64,000 nt of DNA from Onchidella celtica (taxonomy: Eukaryota > Mollusca > Gastropoda > Systellommatophora > Onchidiidae): the NCBI GenBank assembly GCA_963931925.1, contig OZ007574.1:31380764-31444763 (forward strand). Direction: 5' to 3'. This document shows positions 42,235 through 53,756 of this stretch, piece by piece. Each line of letters starts with the position of its first letter. Within the stretch, counting starts at the first letter, position 1. The notes beneath the pieces are model-generated. The model worked only from the letters and a program-made list of their open reading frames with translations. It did no database searches and was not told the DNA's origin. A program made the position numbers and the translations under genes.

Positions 42235-42538
42235 TATACTATGAGAGAAAGCTGCTGTATGTAAGAGGACACAGTGTTTATGATATAGAAAGCTTTAGCT
42301 GAACGGTGTACAGAACTCAGACCTTTTTTTCTATTTGGCTTTGTAAATGTACTACGCCCCCCTGACAACATTGATGAAAGTAATGAAGCTCAACCTTCCT
42401 GGCCTACAATCCCAGAGGAGCCCTGAAGAAACTGTTTTTAATGAGTGAATTTTGGATGTTACCCTCTTTGCTGCTAGTTACAGAGAGGCCCCTTAACAGT
42501 TCAAACCTCAGGGTCCGGAAACTGTCGGTCCGCCGCTG
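42235..42538 (+). mobile_element. hAT-type miniature element, CAGTGGCG family, with extra internal sequence
   Basis: Starts CAGTAGCGGATATACTATGA; the family interior resumes at about 42400 (CCTACAATCCCAGAGGAGCC, AATGAGTGAATTTTGGATGT) and ends GGTCCGCCGCTG at 42538. About 130 bases near 42260-42390 are not shared with the other copies. No target duplication found. Confidence 0.6.
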
Positions 42539-43456
42539 AATTCAGCAGACCTGATGTGGCAGGCAACTCAGATCCACGGAACGATGGAGATGAATGCCAA
42601 AACACTTACCTACGCACCACGTGGAAGACCAAAAATGAATACCATTATGTGCTTTAATATAATGTGCAGTATAATAGCCTAGGTAAATATTAAAACCAGT
42701 GACTTTAAAACGGCTGAACAGATGACAGCTGCTGATAGAGAAATTGCTGATAGAGAAAGACGGGGAGCCCGTGTCCCTGCCTCATGAGCCGTTTTGACAC
42801 AGGATGATCGAAGACATTACAATTGCCCATCTGAAATTTCAACAATTCCCACAACATCCTGGTCTTTTCCTGACATCACACAAACGCCGCAGCCTATGAG
42901 AATCCTCATGCCGTGCCACTGCACTGAAAAACAACAACAAAAAGGAAAAAGCCATGCCCGAAAAAATGACACTTTTAAATTTATTCTGCTCATAAAATTA
43001 ATATTAGCATCTCATGTTTCATGATTTTTTTTCTTCAGATCTTTGATAGACAAATACAATCGTAGGTAAAGTCAAATTTGGGCAAAAAGAAAAGGTTGTA
43101 TGTTGCGAAACCCGCGTGAGAAATAAAACCCAAACAATACAAAGCAAACTAAAGAGAAGACAGAAAATACACAAAATTTTGGGTTTTCGCCTTTTTCAAG
43201 TGCAAAAAGATCGAACAATAAAGGATTTCTACAGGAACGAAGCGAAACAGTTTACTTAGCCGCGAGTTCTTGCTTCGTTAGCAGCACCAAAGCACGTCCG
43301 TCCGCAAAATTTTTAATGCTTGGAAGCTCGAAGTCGTAGGTAAACACGTTTTAAGTTTTATGATGAGGTTTTTTCTTTTCTCTTTTTTTTTAAAGTTCTA
43401 TTAATACTTCTTTTTTTTTTTTCAGTTCTATCCAAGACACAAGAATACTTTGACGA
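42539..43456. other. no supported gene
   Basis: Anonymous; T-runs near 43385 and 43412. The latter, with the adjoining TTTTCAG, could be a splice acceptor leading into the duplicated segment at 43457, but no exon is supported. Confidence 0.25.
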
Positions 43457-43675
43457 ACCATTCCTTCTCCCACTATAATTATGTTCACAAACTGCGCCCG
43501 TATAAATACGGTAAGTTCTACAACGCTTTTACGTTCAATCATGAAGAGGTGCGGTGCGAATTGTTACATTGCTGATATCGATGATACGCGGGCAAGTCGA
43601 CGGACGGAATTGATTCGTCTCCGTATCCTGTGTCTCGGGTTCTGCCATCTTAGCAACTCTTTTTGCTGTAATTAG
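43457..43675 (+). repeat. second copy of the CGANC segment
   Basis: Partner of 33095-33312. Carries CCGTATAAATACGGTAAGTT, a 12-bp TATA-centred palindrome running into a donor-like GTAAGT, and a 45-codon frame from the ATG at 43540 (MKRCGANCYIADIDDTRASR). Confidence 0.45.
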
Positions 43676-45489
43676 AATATACGGCCCTGGTGTAAGCTGG
43701 CACTTTAAAGCTGATCACAGACTGTCCTAATTTGCGGAAGTGCAGTTATTAATGCAATGTCGGGAAAACATAAATTTGATGCCATGGGTTAATTCGTAAT
43801 GACCTGAGGTGACTTTCTCTAAAACATTAATTAATGTATTTACTAGCACTCGGAATAAACCTGTGCCCCAATCCTTCTCTCCCTCTGCCTCCCCCCCCCC
43901 CCCACCTCTAATAATTTTGACGGGTATTTTCCATATTTCTTTACCGAATTTGAGGTTTTGTCATGAAAGTGGTTTTCTCTCTCTGCTGATTTTATTATTC
44001 ATGAGAGTCATTTCAATCGGTTAAAAACATTTCGAAATACGTGCTTGTGATGTAATATTGTATGCGTTTGGACCCTTGATTTTACCTGACTTCCAATCCT
44101 CATTTTTGCAAAAAGGCATGAAAATGCACAAACGGCAAAATATCACATACAACAATATTAAAAAATACCCCTCGATTTACAGCCTTGCTTCACATCTCAA
44201 TGGAACCCCCCCAGGGCACTCTATGCGCTTGGCTTTCCAAGGGAGCCGGATAAAAGATCATTGTACGTAATTTACCGTCATAACTACGTTAAAATTTATA
44301 AACGATTGTTTGAAACTTGAGTAAATACAGTCCAGTCGTTATAAAAGCGTGTGGGCCAGATCAGTTGACAATAAGTTGAGGAAAGCAATTTTATTATTTT
44401 TGAAACTGTCATTCTGGCTACAGCCCTGGCGAAAATTAATTGTACCACTATGACCTACTCCGGCCATTTTTTATTTTTTTTTACAGTAACATTTCGTTAT
44501 TATTTTCCTACCTATACATTTATATATTTATTTCATGACCGGCGCCCTACTGCTAGTGATAGATTTCGGGCAATAGAAAATAATGTTATCAAACGTTCAC
44601 ACAAAGAAAGGAACGATTTTTGTATGCAAACCTTTGAAATTTTAGGAGATCGAAACATGGGAGTGTTGCAAATAACCCCCCCCCCCCCCCAAAAAAAAAG
44701 CATTTCACATGTAATGTGCACATTTTATGAATGACCACAGTTTATTTTTCAGTCAAGGAACACATTTGAAACCATGTTTACATTTTCGCCGAAGTGGGGT
44801 GCGTAATGAAACTACATTTAGAGATGAGCTCGGATTTTCTCTCCGCAGCCTAAAGGAAAGTCGAGTCAAAATCAATGAACACAATTAGAATCTCTGGTTC
44901 AAAAAAAAAAAATTGTCGTTAGGGTTTTATTTCATTCGTGCTTTTGAAATTTAAGAGGGTTTTTTCCAAAACCGGATAAGCCCGATTGAGCGATTTTGAT
45001 ATATTGCACTTGTTTTTAAATAACGTTTAAATTAAAATAGCATTGGATTCACTTTTAGGTATAAAGATAATGGGTACAAAACTTATTAATTTTACCATTA
45101 GTATTGAAAGATATCTTTAACTTATTCTTGTAGTATATTTTGACTTACATTTTCTACCAAAACTTGTCAGCCATTGGACATTGAGTTTAAGCTGACACAG
45201 ACTGCATCATATGTTCCAAACCCTTACATGGTTTCAATTATGATAATGCATTACAATACGTGTGTATTGTCAGAGTAACCGATCTCTACTGACACTTCTG
45301 CTTCCTCATTGGAGGCGACTACAACTTAATAGACATTACCATTTCAACCCCTATAATTACCATTGATCGTAAATGTAACACAACTAACACAGTAGCATAT
45401 GGTTTAATTGTTTTCTTTCAGATCCTTTCAGCTGAGGGGTAGATTCAATTATATTTAAGGGCTGGGCTTTGGGAACGCGGTTGTTGCAC
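43676..45489. other. no supported gene; two poly-C tracts
   Basis: C-runs at about 43891-43903 and 44677-44691, the second followed by an A-run. Otherwise A+T-rich without recognised features. Confidence 0.3.
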
Positions 45490-45700
45490 GTTGGGGACAC
45501 GTTGATCCAGAAGCAAGGTGCTGGCCTCTCATGCCGAAGGCACCAGGTTCGATCCCAGGTCAATGCAGGCACGTTGGGAATTTTTGGGGGAGTGGGGGTG
45601 TGGGGGAATTCCTGTCCCTGATCCTATAATGGGTAGGATCGAGCACATGGTCTTCTCGGGCCCGGGTACACGTTGCGCACGTTGCGCACGTTGCAGGTAC
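45490..45700 (+). mobile_element. tRNA-derived SINE, 3'-truncated
   Basis: GATCCAGAAGCAAGGTGCTG, the B box GGTTCGATCCCAGG, GCACGTTGGGAATTTTTGGG, CCTGTCCCTGATCCTATAAT and GAGCACATGGTCTTCTCGGG are present; the end is a CACGTTGCG triplicate replacing the normal tail. Confidence 0.8.
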
Positions 45701-45763
45701 CTATTTCCTAGATATTCATGCAACTTGTCGGTTACCAATTTTAGTATAAGGTTACATTATTAC

Positions 45764-46088
45764 CAGGGATGACCAAACCGCGGCTCGCGAACCACATACG
45801 GCTCTCTGACCTTCAGTATGCAGCTCATGGAAATATGATGGCTTAGCTCTTTTGTTTTGGAAATATTTGGAATATATATGGTATTGTGTGATTACTGAAA
45901 CTAATGAAAAATTAATAGTTTAAAACACTGCATACATGAGTAAACCTTCTTGTATACATATATTTCTTAATACTTATATCACATTTTGCTAACTAAATGT
46001 GTATGTAACAATAAAAACGTGTGTGTAAATTTTGTTGATACCTTGTGGCTCTCGACCCCATGACGTTAAGCAAGTTTGGCCACTCCTG
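45764..46088. mobile_element. hAT-type element related to 27903-28394
   Basis: Left end CAGGGATGACCAAACCGCGG, right end read inward CAGGAGTGGCCAAACTTGCT. Interior GGCTCTCTGACC and TGTGGCTCTCGACCCCATGA match the relative. The 8-bp flanks are not convincingly duplicated. Confidence 0.7.
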
Positions 46089-47173
46089 ATATAATAATAT
46101 TATACCAAGTCTCGTAAGCCTTGCAAACAAACTTGAAACGGCTGTAAATTTAGAAGGAATTAGGTTAATTAAAAAATGTTTAAGAAATGAAATAAACAAC
46201 GATTGCTCCGGTGAGCTAAAAATCTTTGATTTTCCTAACGACTTGGTGTCCTCTCTTGAACAATCCAGCAAAGAGTTTCAGAACTACATGTGAGGTTTCA
46301 GCCTGTTGGTTCGAATGTTTTGACCGTTTCCTTCTTGCCTGAAATGCTCATGTAGGTCTAGTTCAACAAGGGGATCAATAGAACTTGAATTAAAGATGAC
46401 AAGGCTTTTTAGTTTCAGTCACCATTCAGTATTCAGTTACAGTCTCATGTCCAGCGTATCAAAGTTTGTTGCAAGATTTGTGCGGCCTGTTATGGCTATC
46501 TCATTGCCTATTATTGCAGTTTATATGAGAATAAAATTCGTAATCTAAACAAAGTGGTTTAGTGGGCCATGCCAAATTTCCTTGCGTATTGTTGCAGTTT
46601 AAATGAGAACGCAATTTCTGGTTAAACGAAATGGTATAGATGGCTATGCCAAATTTGAATAATTATTCGGACTTATCAAGGGGCAAAGGAATCTTGAAAA
46701 AAAAAATTAGTTCATTTAATTCCACGGGTGTCTATAATTCATTTTGCACCCTGATCAGGCAGCACGTTTGGTAATTAGAATCTTTACCATTTTAGGCTTT
46801 ATATTTCATTTACGCAGTTATGTGTATCCTGGAGTTCAAAATATTTTATGAAACAAGTACATCGCTTTTGAGCCCCCAAGCGGCAACACCTACCCAGGGT
46901 TATTCAGAGTCGCTTCTTCGAGTGTATTTTTGTACACGGATGAGCACTCTCCATGACACAGTTGATGTTTTGCCATCAGTTCTAGTTCTGCAGACTCCCG
47001 CGGTATTTCAGCTGTTGCGACCTGGTTCTGTCAAGCGTGACTGACTGGTGCACTGGATTACTGACAGAACGACAAAAGGGCACCCTAAAGTATTTTAATA
47101 AACGACAGTGCTCAGTAACACTATTCTTCAAGCACAGTAGGTACCGTTTATAGATTTACTCATTCCTTTTGTG
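46089..47173. other. no supported gene
   Basis: A decayed direct repeat TTGCAGTTTAWATGAGAAYR occurs at about 46514 and 46589. The plus-strand frame 46820-47044 is balanced but shows no motif. Confidence 0.3.
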
Positions 47174-47325
47174 CAGTGGCAGATCTGCTATGAAACTAGT
47201 GAAACTTAAATTTCAGGGCCCCTCATCCCATAGTAAATGAGTTTTTAGTTGTTACCCAATTATTGCTGGTTGTGAAGAGGTTCCATAATAATAGTTCAAG
47301 CTTCAAAAATGTAGGTGCGCCATTG
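47174..47325 (+). mobile_element. hAT-type miniature element, CAGTGGCG family
   Basis: CAGTGGCAGATCTGCTATGA to GTGCGCCATTG. Flanks CTTTTGTG (47166-47173) and ATCTTGTG (47326-47333) match at 6 of 8 positions, supporting an aged 8-bp duplication. Confidence 0.72.
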
Positions 47326-49494
47326 ATCTTGTGTAAGAGGCCAAGATGTAATGTTGTTATTGGTAACCAACATAAATTCTGTGATTGTGTAAGCTATTAT
47401 TTTTACTCTAGCTTAACTTACTTTCATTTTTTACCTCTTAATCGTATAATGTCATATCGAGATGTCTTGCTGCACCTGTAGCTTAGAAAATGTATATAAT
47501 GCTTTTAGCATCTCAGGAAGTAATAAACATACATTATGAAAAATGACCTAGGCTTCTTATCTTCGCCGTTCCCTGAAACTGTAGTAATCGGTTTTGGCTA
47601 CATTTCAGGAGGAGTATAAAACTGTATTATTTTAGCACAACAGATCTAGTTATAATAAATTTTTTGAAAGTTTGCTATTCTGTTATTGTCGGCTTAGGAG
47701 TCTATCAGGATGATCGTTCGATACAGCTTTGAATATAGTTGAATCTTACTATAACTGAGCTAGAGGGTGAACCAGTAAGCAGCTTAAAATTCCCGACTGC
47801 CCCATCAAAAATTATGAAACTTGGTGTACTGCATCAATTTTTGACGAAGAGTTACCTGGACCCATTCATTTTGAACAAAAATCAGTCTTTACTATTATTT
47901 ATATTAAAACATTTTGAGCCGCAAAAACAGACACGCATTTTCATAGGATAGAATCGAAAAGTGTGACCAGAAACTACGTCATTGACCTCTCTTTTCACAC
48001 TTGTGGTCGGAAATTAACGCTATCACATCTGTGTAATTCTACGTGAAATTGTGGTGAAACAGTAAGTTCTATTAACTGTTGCATCGAATCCAAATGCCGT
48101 TTTAATGTAGCCTAGATATTGGATATACGGTTGGGCTTAGTACATGGAAAATTTGCAAGATTTACCTCCGCGGGGCAGCTGGTACATATAAAAATGATTT
48201 TTGCGAATGTTCGAATTACTACAGTGTTACGGAACAGTGATGTTATAAAGGTACGCCTTCCGTAGACCCGGCAGAACTTTCACTCATGCATGCAGCATAC
48301 ATTTGCATACACGTTAATGAATACGCTCACAAGTTCACCAGTGATGCGCAGCAGTGCTCTCAGCTGGAAAGTGAATTTGGAAAAATAAATTAACTTAAAA
48401 ATGTATTAGGTCTCCTAATGATAGCACTGCCACATGTCCGCATGTTTGCACAGTTCCCAGTTGTTGAAAGAAAAATCTACAAGAAATAAAAAAAAAAAAA
48501 AAGGGAAAAAAATCCTGTGCTGGTTGTATTGTTCCATGTAGATATTTCTTGATAATTCTCACCTGTTGTATCAGAGTAGAGGAGTTTTAAAGCACGGGCA
48601 CACTGGGCAGTTGATCAGAGGCACCAAGGGTTTAGGTGGCCCCATGCATTCAAGTATAGGAGTAGTTGCGTAGGGGGGGCGGGCCACAGCCTATTGCTTT
48701 GCCCAGGGGTCCATACTGATGTTAAGAGGACATATATATGTCTTATGTATTTTATTATTTTTTTCTATAAATTCATGCCATACATGCCAATACATGCCAT
48801 GACTCAATAACAGATATTGATATATATGAAATGACATTGCATGGAATCAAAATTAAATGACCCATGTCAAGCCAGAATGCTCTGTGGAGGTAACTGCAGA
48901 ATGGTAAAAACGATCTCCTATGTCTTTATTTACTTGGTTACCGCTTGGTTACTCCAACGTTACCGCCTGGGACCAGCAATTCGTTATGCCGGACCTCGTT
49001 TGGTAAATTTCCTCACATTTCTGTTTTGTTTGTAACGTCTCCCTTGTCAGTTTGTCCACACCCATAGGGCCCTGCAAATACAACGTTTTTGTTGCTTTTT
49101 CTGTCTACTTTCCTCTTACCCCTAGCTCTACTGCGACTCACCGCCTGTCGGTTTCCATTAAACGTATAGTCTTTATCTGCTTGCTTTGATATGGGTAATG
49201 ATCTCTAATGGTTTGTCATACAATTACAAGAGAATCTATAATTTACTATTATTTTATTCATTTTCTATATGAGTCATCGGCAATACTGAAGGGCACAGAC
49301 TGTCTCCGCATCATGCTCATTATCTCGTTGAAAAGATACGAACATAAATGATCAAAGCTATAGATGAATGTCGACTTCGGGTTAGGTCCTGTACTGATGA
49401 TACTCGTATAACATGGTCTACTAAGTGTGTTGCACATGACTCATAGAATTGGCCCTTCTCCGATATTTTAATTCCAAGCCATCATGGCCTCGTG
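47326..49494. other. no supported gene
   Basis: Small open frames (47739-47951, 48841-49035) show no motif. An A-run lies near 48488. No repeats recognised. Confidence 0.3.
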
Positions 49495-49765
49495 GAATAT
49501 TGGGGGATACGTTGGTTATAGGCAAGTTGCTTGCCTCTCAAGCCGAAGGTACCGGGTTCGAATCGCGGTCGGTGCAGGGATGTTGGGATTTTCGGATTTT
49601 TCCCACATTTTCCCATCCCTGGTCCTATGATAGGTGGGATCGAGAACGTAGTCTTCTTCTCGGATAAGGACGAAAGAGGGCCCCTGTGCACGTTGCTATC
49701 TTGGCAGTTGGAAGTCGAAAAGAGCAGGCCGAACTGGTCGCTGCCCGGCAAAATGAACTAAAAAC
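49495..49765 (+). mobile_element. tRNA-derived SINE
   Basis: GGTTATAGGCAAGTTGCTTG, the B box GGGTTCGAATCGCGG, CATCCCTGGTCCTATGATAG, TCGGATAAGGACGAAAGAGG, CTTGGCAGTTGGAAGTCGAA and GCAGGCCGAACTGGTCGCTG are in family order. Confidence 0.85.
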
Positions 49766-50527
49766 TTAACCCTACCAAAAAATTAAAGAAAAGAAAAGAA
49801 TCCTCGTTCGTCTTATATTAAGTTTCGTCACCCATCCCGTAGCTCCAGCAAGTTAAGTTATGATTTAAATTTGTTCCTTGAACGAAAAAAATAAAACAGT
49901 GACATCCATAACTGTGTTAGTCCTTGTACAAGAAGGTTTTTTTTTTACATGTCTTTTTTTTATTTTTCAATTTAATGTTCATGTTTATGCAGCTCTCCAT
50001 GTCGTCCTTCATTGGATAAACTTAACGAAGTGTGTATCCTCGGATCTCTGGTTTTATTCGCAGATATGATTTTTTTTGGTTTTTGAGATATTTATGTCGG
50101 AAGAGTTCCTTCACCGTTTAACAGGCTCCTTGCTAGCGCAGTGACTCGCATCATTGCGTGTGAATTTGTACTACTGTGTAAGAAATTAACAAAACTCATA
50201 GAAGAATAACGGCGGGTGTGGTTGGTAAAAAGATGCCTGCTACCGTATAGTGTATGCGGATTTGTGAGGTAAGGTAACATAAAATATCGTTAACAAACAC
50301 CACTTTTAAAAATTCCACATTTGCGAATAGATCAAAATCTTTTTCGCAGACATTTGCTTGAAAATGTGGCCTTTAACTTAATTGTGCATATACAATTTGT
50401 TTGTTTCGCCTGTGAACTAATACTATTTATAATTGTATATATATATATATATATATACAATTACAAACACAGGGACAATTATAAAAGCATGCAGGTAAAA
50501 TAACGACAGAAACACATCTGCTATCTT
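49766..50527. other. no supported gene; (TA)n palindrome
   Basis: AATTGTATATATATATATAT continuing to TACAATT (about 50431-50462) is a perfect palindrome that could extrude as a cruciform. Nothing else recognised. Confidence 0.4.
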
Positions 50528-51115
50528 CAGTGGCGTAGCGTGGGTTGCCAGCGCCCTGGGCAAGGCAAATATTGCGTCTCCTGACTTGAGTCCCTGCCAC
50601 CAATCCACTATTGAACCCCCTAGGCCCTAAGCGTAATATGTATTGTATTGGAAGAAAATATGAAGCTCATCAATTTTATATAGCGCCCAATCCAAACAAT
50701 TTGCTCTAGGCCTTTTACAGAAAGTCTTGCTCTCTCCAGCTGCAATTCGCCCACTTTCTCAAAGACAATCTATTGCATACAGTCTTATGCTAGACATACA
50801 TTGTATACATGGACACACATAACATAATGTAAGGCAGAAATTAAACAATAAAACAGTAAAAATAAAGTGAATTGAGAAAACAAATGGTTATAATTTGAGC
50901 AAATTGTTCAATAACAGTATTAAAAGCCTCCACTCGAGAGCATTACTAGGTTACTCTGCCTTTCCTGGCTCATTGTAGATCTCTGATTTTTTTTTTTATT
51001 AATTTAAGTTTTGAGAAACCTCTTTCACAACTGGCACTTAAAACCGTAAAAATATTTGGGCACCTAAATTTTGCGCCCGTCCCCCCCCCCTCCCCCCAGG
51101 CCAACTACGCCACTG
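50528..51115. mobile_element. 588-bp non-autonomous hAT-type element with a nested repeat
   Basis: Starts CAGTGGCGTAGCGTGGGTTG and ends GGCCAACTACGCCACTG, so the termini are inverted CAGTGGCGTAG. Flanks GCTATCTT (50520-50527) and GCTGTGTT (51116-51123) match at 6 of 8. A TATATAGCGC repeat occupies about 50655-50890, and a C-run lies at 51081-51090. A fragment of the same family is at 57250-57350. Confidence 0.82.
50655..50890 (+). mobile_element. TATATAGCGC dispersed repeat nested in the hAT-type element
   Basis: TTTTATATAGCGCCCAATCC, TTGCTCTAGGCCTTTTACAG, ACATTGTATACATGGACACA and AGGCAGAAATTAAACAATAA match 25360-25582 over about 220 bases. Confidence 0.8.
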
Positions 51116-51944
51116 GCTGTGTTACAAAACATGCTTCCAGTAATTCCTGCTGTTTTATAAGAAATAGATGAAATTTACACTCGTATAATGTGAATACCGC
51201 TGCTACAGGTTTACGAATTATCACGTAGCTGTCTTACGTTTTCAGTTTTTGTTTTGCTTTCCTCGGAGGAAATTCAGTTTCTTACAAAGATTTGTATCAA
51301 TGGAAACTAACGACGTTCACCACTGCTGCTCCGACCATGCAACTCGTAGCCATCTGAACACCTGGTTAGATCTGAACACAATTTAGGAGATCTGTGTACT
51401 TCCTTTTCTTACCAGAGTAACTACAGATATAATCTGTAACTCATTTTACACCATCTTAAGGGAAAAAAAAAATCGCTCCGCTGTAATATGAGCTGCTTGA
51501 TCTGGCTTCTAATAAAACCCAACCTTGTACTGTATATGAGAATTATCTTAATATAAAGTAAAATAAAATTACATGTAATAGAATATTTGTCTTATACTTG
51601 TACTGGCTCAAACCCAAAGAAGAGACTGGAAAACAAAAAGGTGGATGACGAACCCCGAGAGTCACAGACTCGGTGTGGCCGGGGGTTCTAGAAGATGTCA
51701 GGAAGTTAAAGGCCGAAACATCTAATGAAAGGATCCACTCTTCCTCTGAAGATCGTCAGCTGCCTCGCTTCACCTGAGGAGTTTCTTACCATAGCCCCAT
51801 TCTTCTAAAAGTAAAACAAAAAAAAACAACGAAGGTCAGCACTTCAGACCGAAAGGAATCAACACAAATACATTGATACCGGGATGCATAGGGGACATCC
51901 ACAAAACTCAGCCATTAACAGATAGATAGGACAATAATTATACA
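51116..51944. other. no supported gene
   Basis: Anonymous sequence; nothing recognised. Confidence 0.3.
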
Positions 51945-52275
51945 ATGCACAGTGGTGCTCAACGAGAATTTTTTTACGAAGTGGTGACGTCATGGGCTCA
52001 TGGGTCCATGGAAAAAAAAGAACAGGAAGGCGAAATTAGCGACACAAAGCAAACTCAAAAAAAAAAAGAAAAAATATTTTCCCACAATTTCAAGTTTCCA
52101 GATCTAAAAAAGGACCTTCTACAGGCCAGAAGGAAGGCACCTGTAAAATTTCAGGAAAGTCCGACCTGTATGAGCGGCAGTAGGTCGTAGTAAAAATCCC
52201 GGTAGTTTTTTTTTGTTTTTTTAATGATAATAGACTAGATAGGTACCCGGCGGTGCCCGGGATAAACCTCCCTCC
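51945..52275 (+). repeat. hairpin-headed dispersed repeat (CCCGGC family)
   Basis: GTCATGGGCTCATGG, AGCGACACAAAGCAAACTCA, GCACCTGTAAAATTTC and GAGCGGCAGTAGG are shared with 56400-56590. It runs into a further head TAGGTACCCGGCGGTGCCCG at 52240-52265. Confidence 0.7.
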
Positions 52276-52913
52276 CATGTTTATCCCCCCCCCCAGCTCT
52301 TTCTGTCTCTCTCCTTCAGCGCCATCCCCCACCCCGCACTGCCTTCTCTACCCTTCCCCTTTCTCTGTTCCTTTCCCTCCTCCCCCTTTCCCACCCCTTT
52401 CTTTCTATCTCTCTCTGTGTCTCCCCCCCCCCCCCCCCGCCACTCAGCCCCATCACGTTCCTTTTTCTATATCATTCATAGCTTCTGTTAATCCAGATCA
52501 TGTTCGGTCATTAACAATCACCTTTATCGTTGTCGCTGCCACCGCTGACCTGCAATGAAACTTGTCCGCTCCATCATTAACAGGCATTTTTATTGTTGTC
52601 GCCATTGTCCAAGCACGAAAACTTTCTCTCCGTGTCATTAATACCTACCTTTATTGAAATCATCATGGTTATCCAATGTCCGCTATAGTCATTATTATCG
52701 TCAGGGTCTTTATATTAATTATAATTATATCGAGGGCTGCATTGTAAATTGTCGTAACTCGACTTTTGTTTTCTCAAATTGGTGTGTTTGGCTTGCTTTC
52801 ATCCCTTAACAGTCTGCAAGTTGGGTTATAAGTATGGATGCAATAACTTTTTGTTTTTCATTAAATGGTCTCTCTATTAAAAATTAGAAATTGAAGATAA
52901 TCAAAGAGCTTAC
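52276..52913. other. CT-rich low-complexity sequence, then nothing recognised
   Basis: C-rich and CT-rich from 52280 to 52440, with a C-run at about 52423-52438; the Pro/Ser/Leu-rich frame here is an artefact. The remainder holds short TTATYRTTGTCGCC-like phrases. Confidence 0.4.
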
Positions 52914-52949
52914 CGAACACACTAGAGTCAGAACTCCCACGGTGCACAT
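52914..52949 (-). CDS. possible first coding exon encoding a signal-peptide start
   Basis: On the minus strand an ATG at 52949 opens a 12-codon frame, MCTVGVLTLVCS, that ends exactly at a consensus donor TCG|GTAAGC (52913). About 20-30 bases upstream is CCGCCATGTT, a YY1-type motif common near animal transcription starts (52972-52981). A hydrophobic N-terminus split by an intron after 12 codons is compatible with a secreted or membrane protein. No second exon found; such a short frame could be chance. Confidence 0.25.
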
Positions 52950-53486
52950 GATCCTCGAAATGTACCGCTAAACATGGCGGACGGTTTGGGGCAAGCGGGG
53001 GGGGGGGGGGAATGGCCAGCTATGTTTGGTGTTGATTGTGTGGTAGAACGATGGTGCAAGAGTCCGTCTTTTAGCAGATAGTTCTGAAAGCTTGAATTCC
53101 CAAAGAAAATCCACTGAAAAATAAAGACAGGCCACGTCCACACTCCACTTCCCTAATAAAGATGACAAAAGCAAATTAATAATATCAATTTAAAGGCAAG
53201 AAATAACACCAGTGTCATGGACTGAACACTGATTGCGTTAGCTGACCTATGAAAGCCTGTTAAAGAGCATCTCGAAATTCATGGCTAGCTAAATCGGCAA
53301 GATCTTTAAAACGGATGGATGGAAATAGTTGAAACTTTGCCCGAGATGCTTTTTCTATTTACCTTAGCAAAAATTTATTTTTCAGTGTAGATTTATATAG
53401 AAATAAGGAAATTCCTTTCATGAAAGTATACATTTTATCAAGGCAGACGGTCTTATCAAATTCTAAAGACTTTACAATAGATAACG
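52950..53486. other. putative promoter side of the candidate exon; poly-G tract
   Basis: G-run at about 52999-53010. On the minus strand GTCTTTATTTTTCAG (about 53130-53117) followed by an open frame DFLWEFKLSELSAKRRTLAP could be another exon but lacks a clear donor. Otherwise nothing. Confidence 0.25.
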
Positions 53487-53756
53487 TCACTCGCATGACT
53501 TCAATTCTCCTCTACGTAAAAGAGAATACAATTTTGGCACTTTATTGACGCAACCCAATAAAGCGTTGACCTCTCGCAGAATACACCCAAAAGTTGACGC
53601 CTGCAAAAGCTTGGTATTAAGCATCTCTTCTTTACCACCCAGGAACCAACAGAGAAACCGACGGATTGGTTCAAACTTCAAGAGATAATTGATGGAATCA
53701 AGACTCGCACCAGCTGACGCATTGCTGCAGTTTTGATTCAGTGCAAACACCGCCAT
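53487..53756 (-). CDS. 89-aa open frame of unknown status
   Basis: Begins at ATG 53756 in the context CTAAATGGCGG and runs 89 codons without low-complexity sequence. It contains Cys at intervals and a basic end (KLYSLLRRGELKSCE). The AAATGGCGG start region is of the type seen at animal promoters, and another ATTTGGCGGC-like context is absent. No domain, signal peptide or membrane segment recognised. May be chance or an eroded transposon piece. Confidence 0.2.
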   Translation of the reverse strand: MAVFALNQNCSNASAGASLDSINYLLKFEPIRRFLCWFLGGKEEMLNTKLLQASTFGCILREVNALLGCVNKVPKLYSLLRRGELKSCE

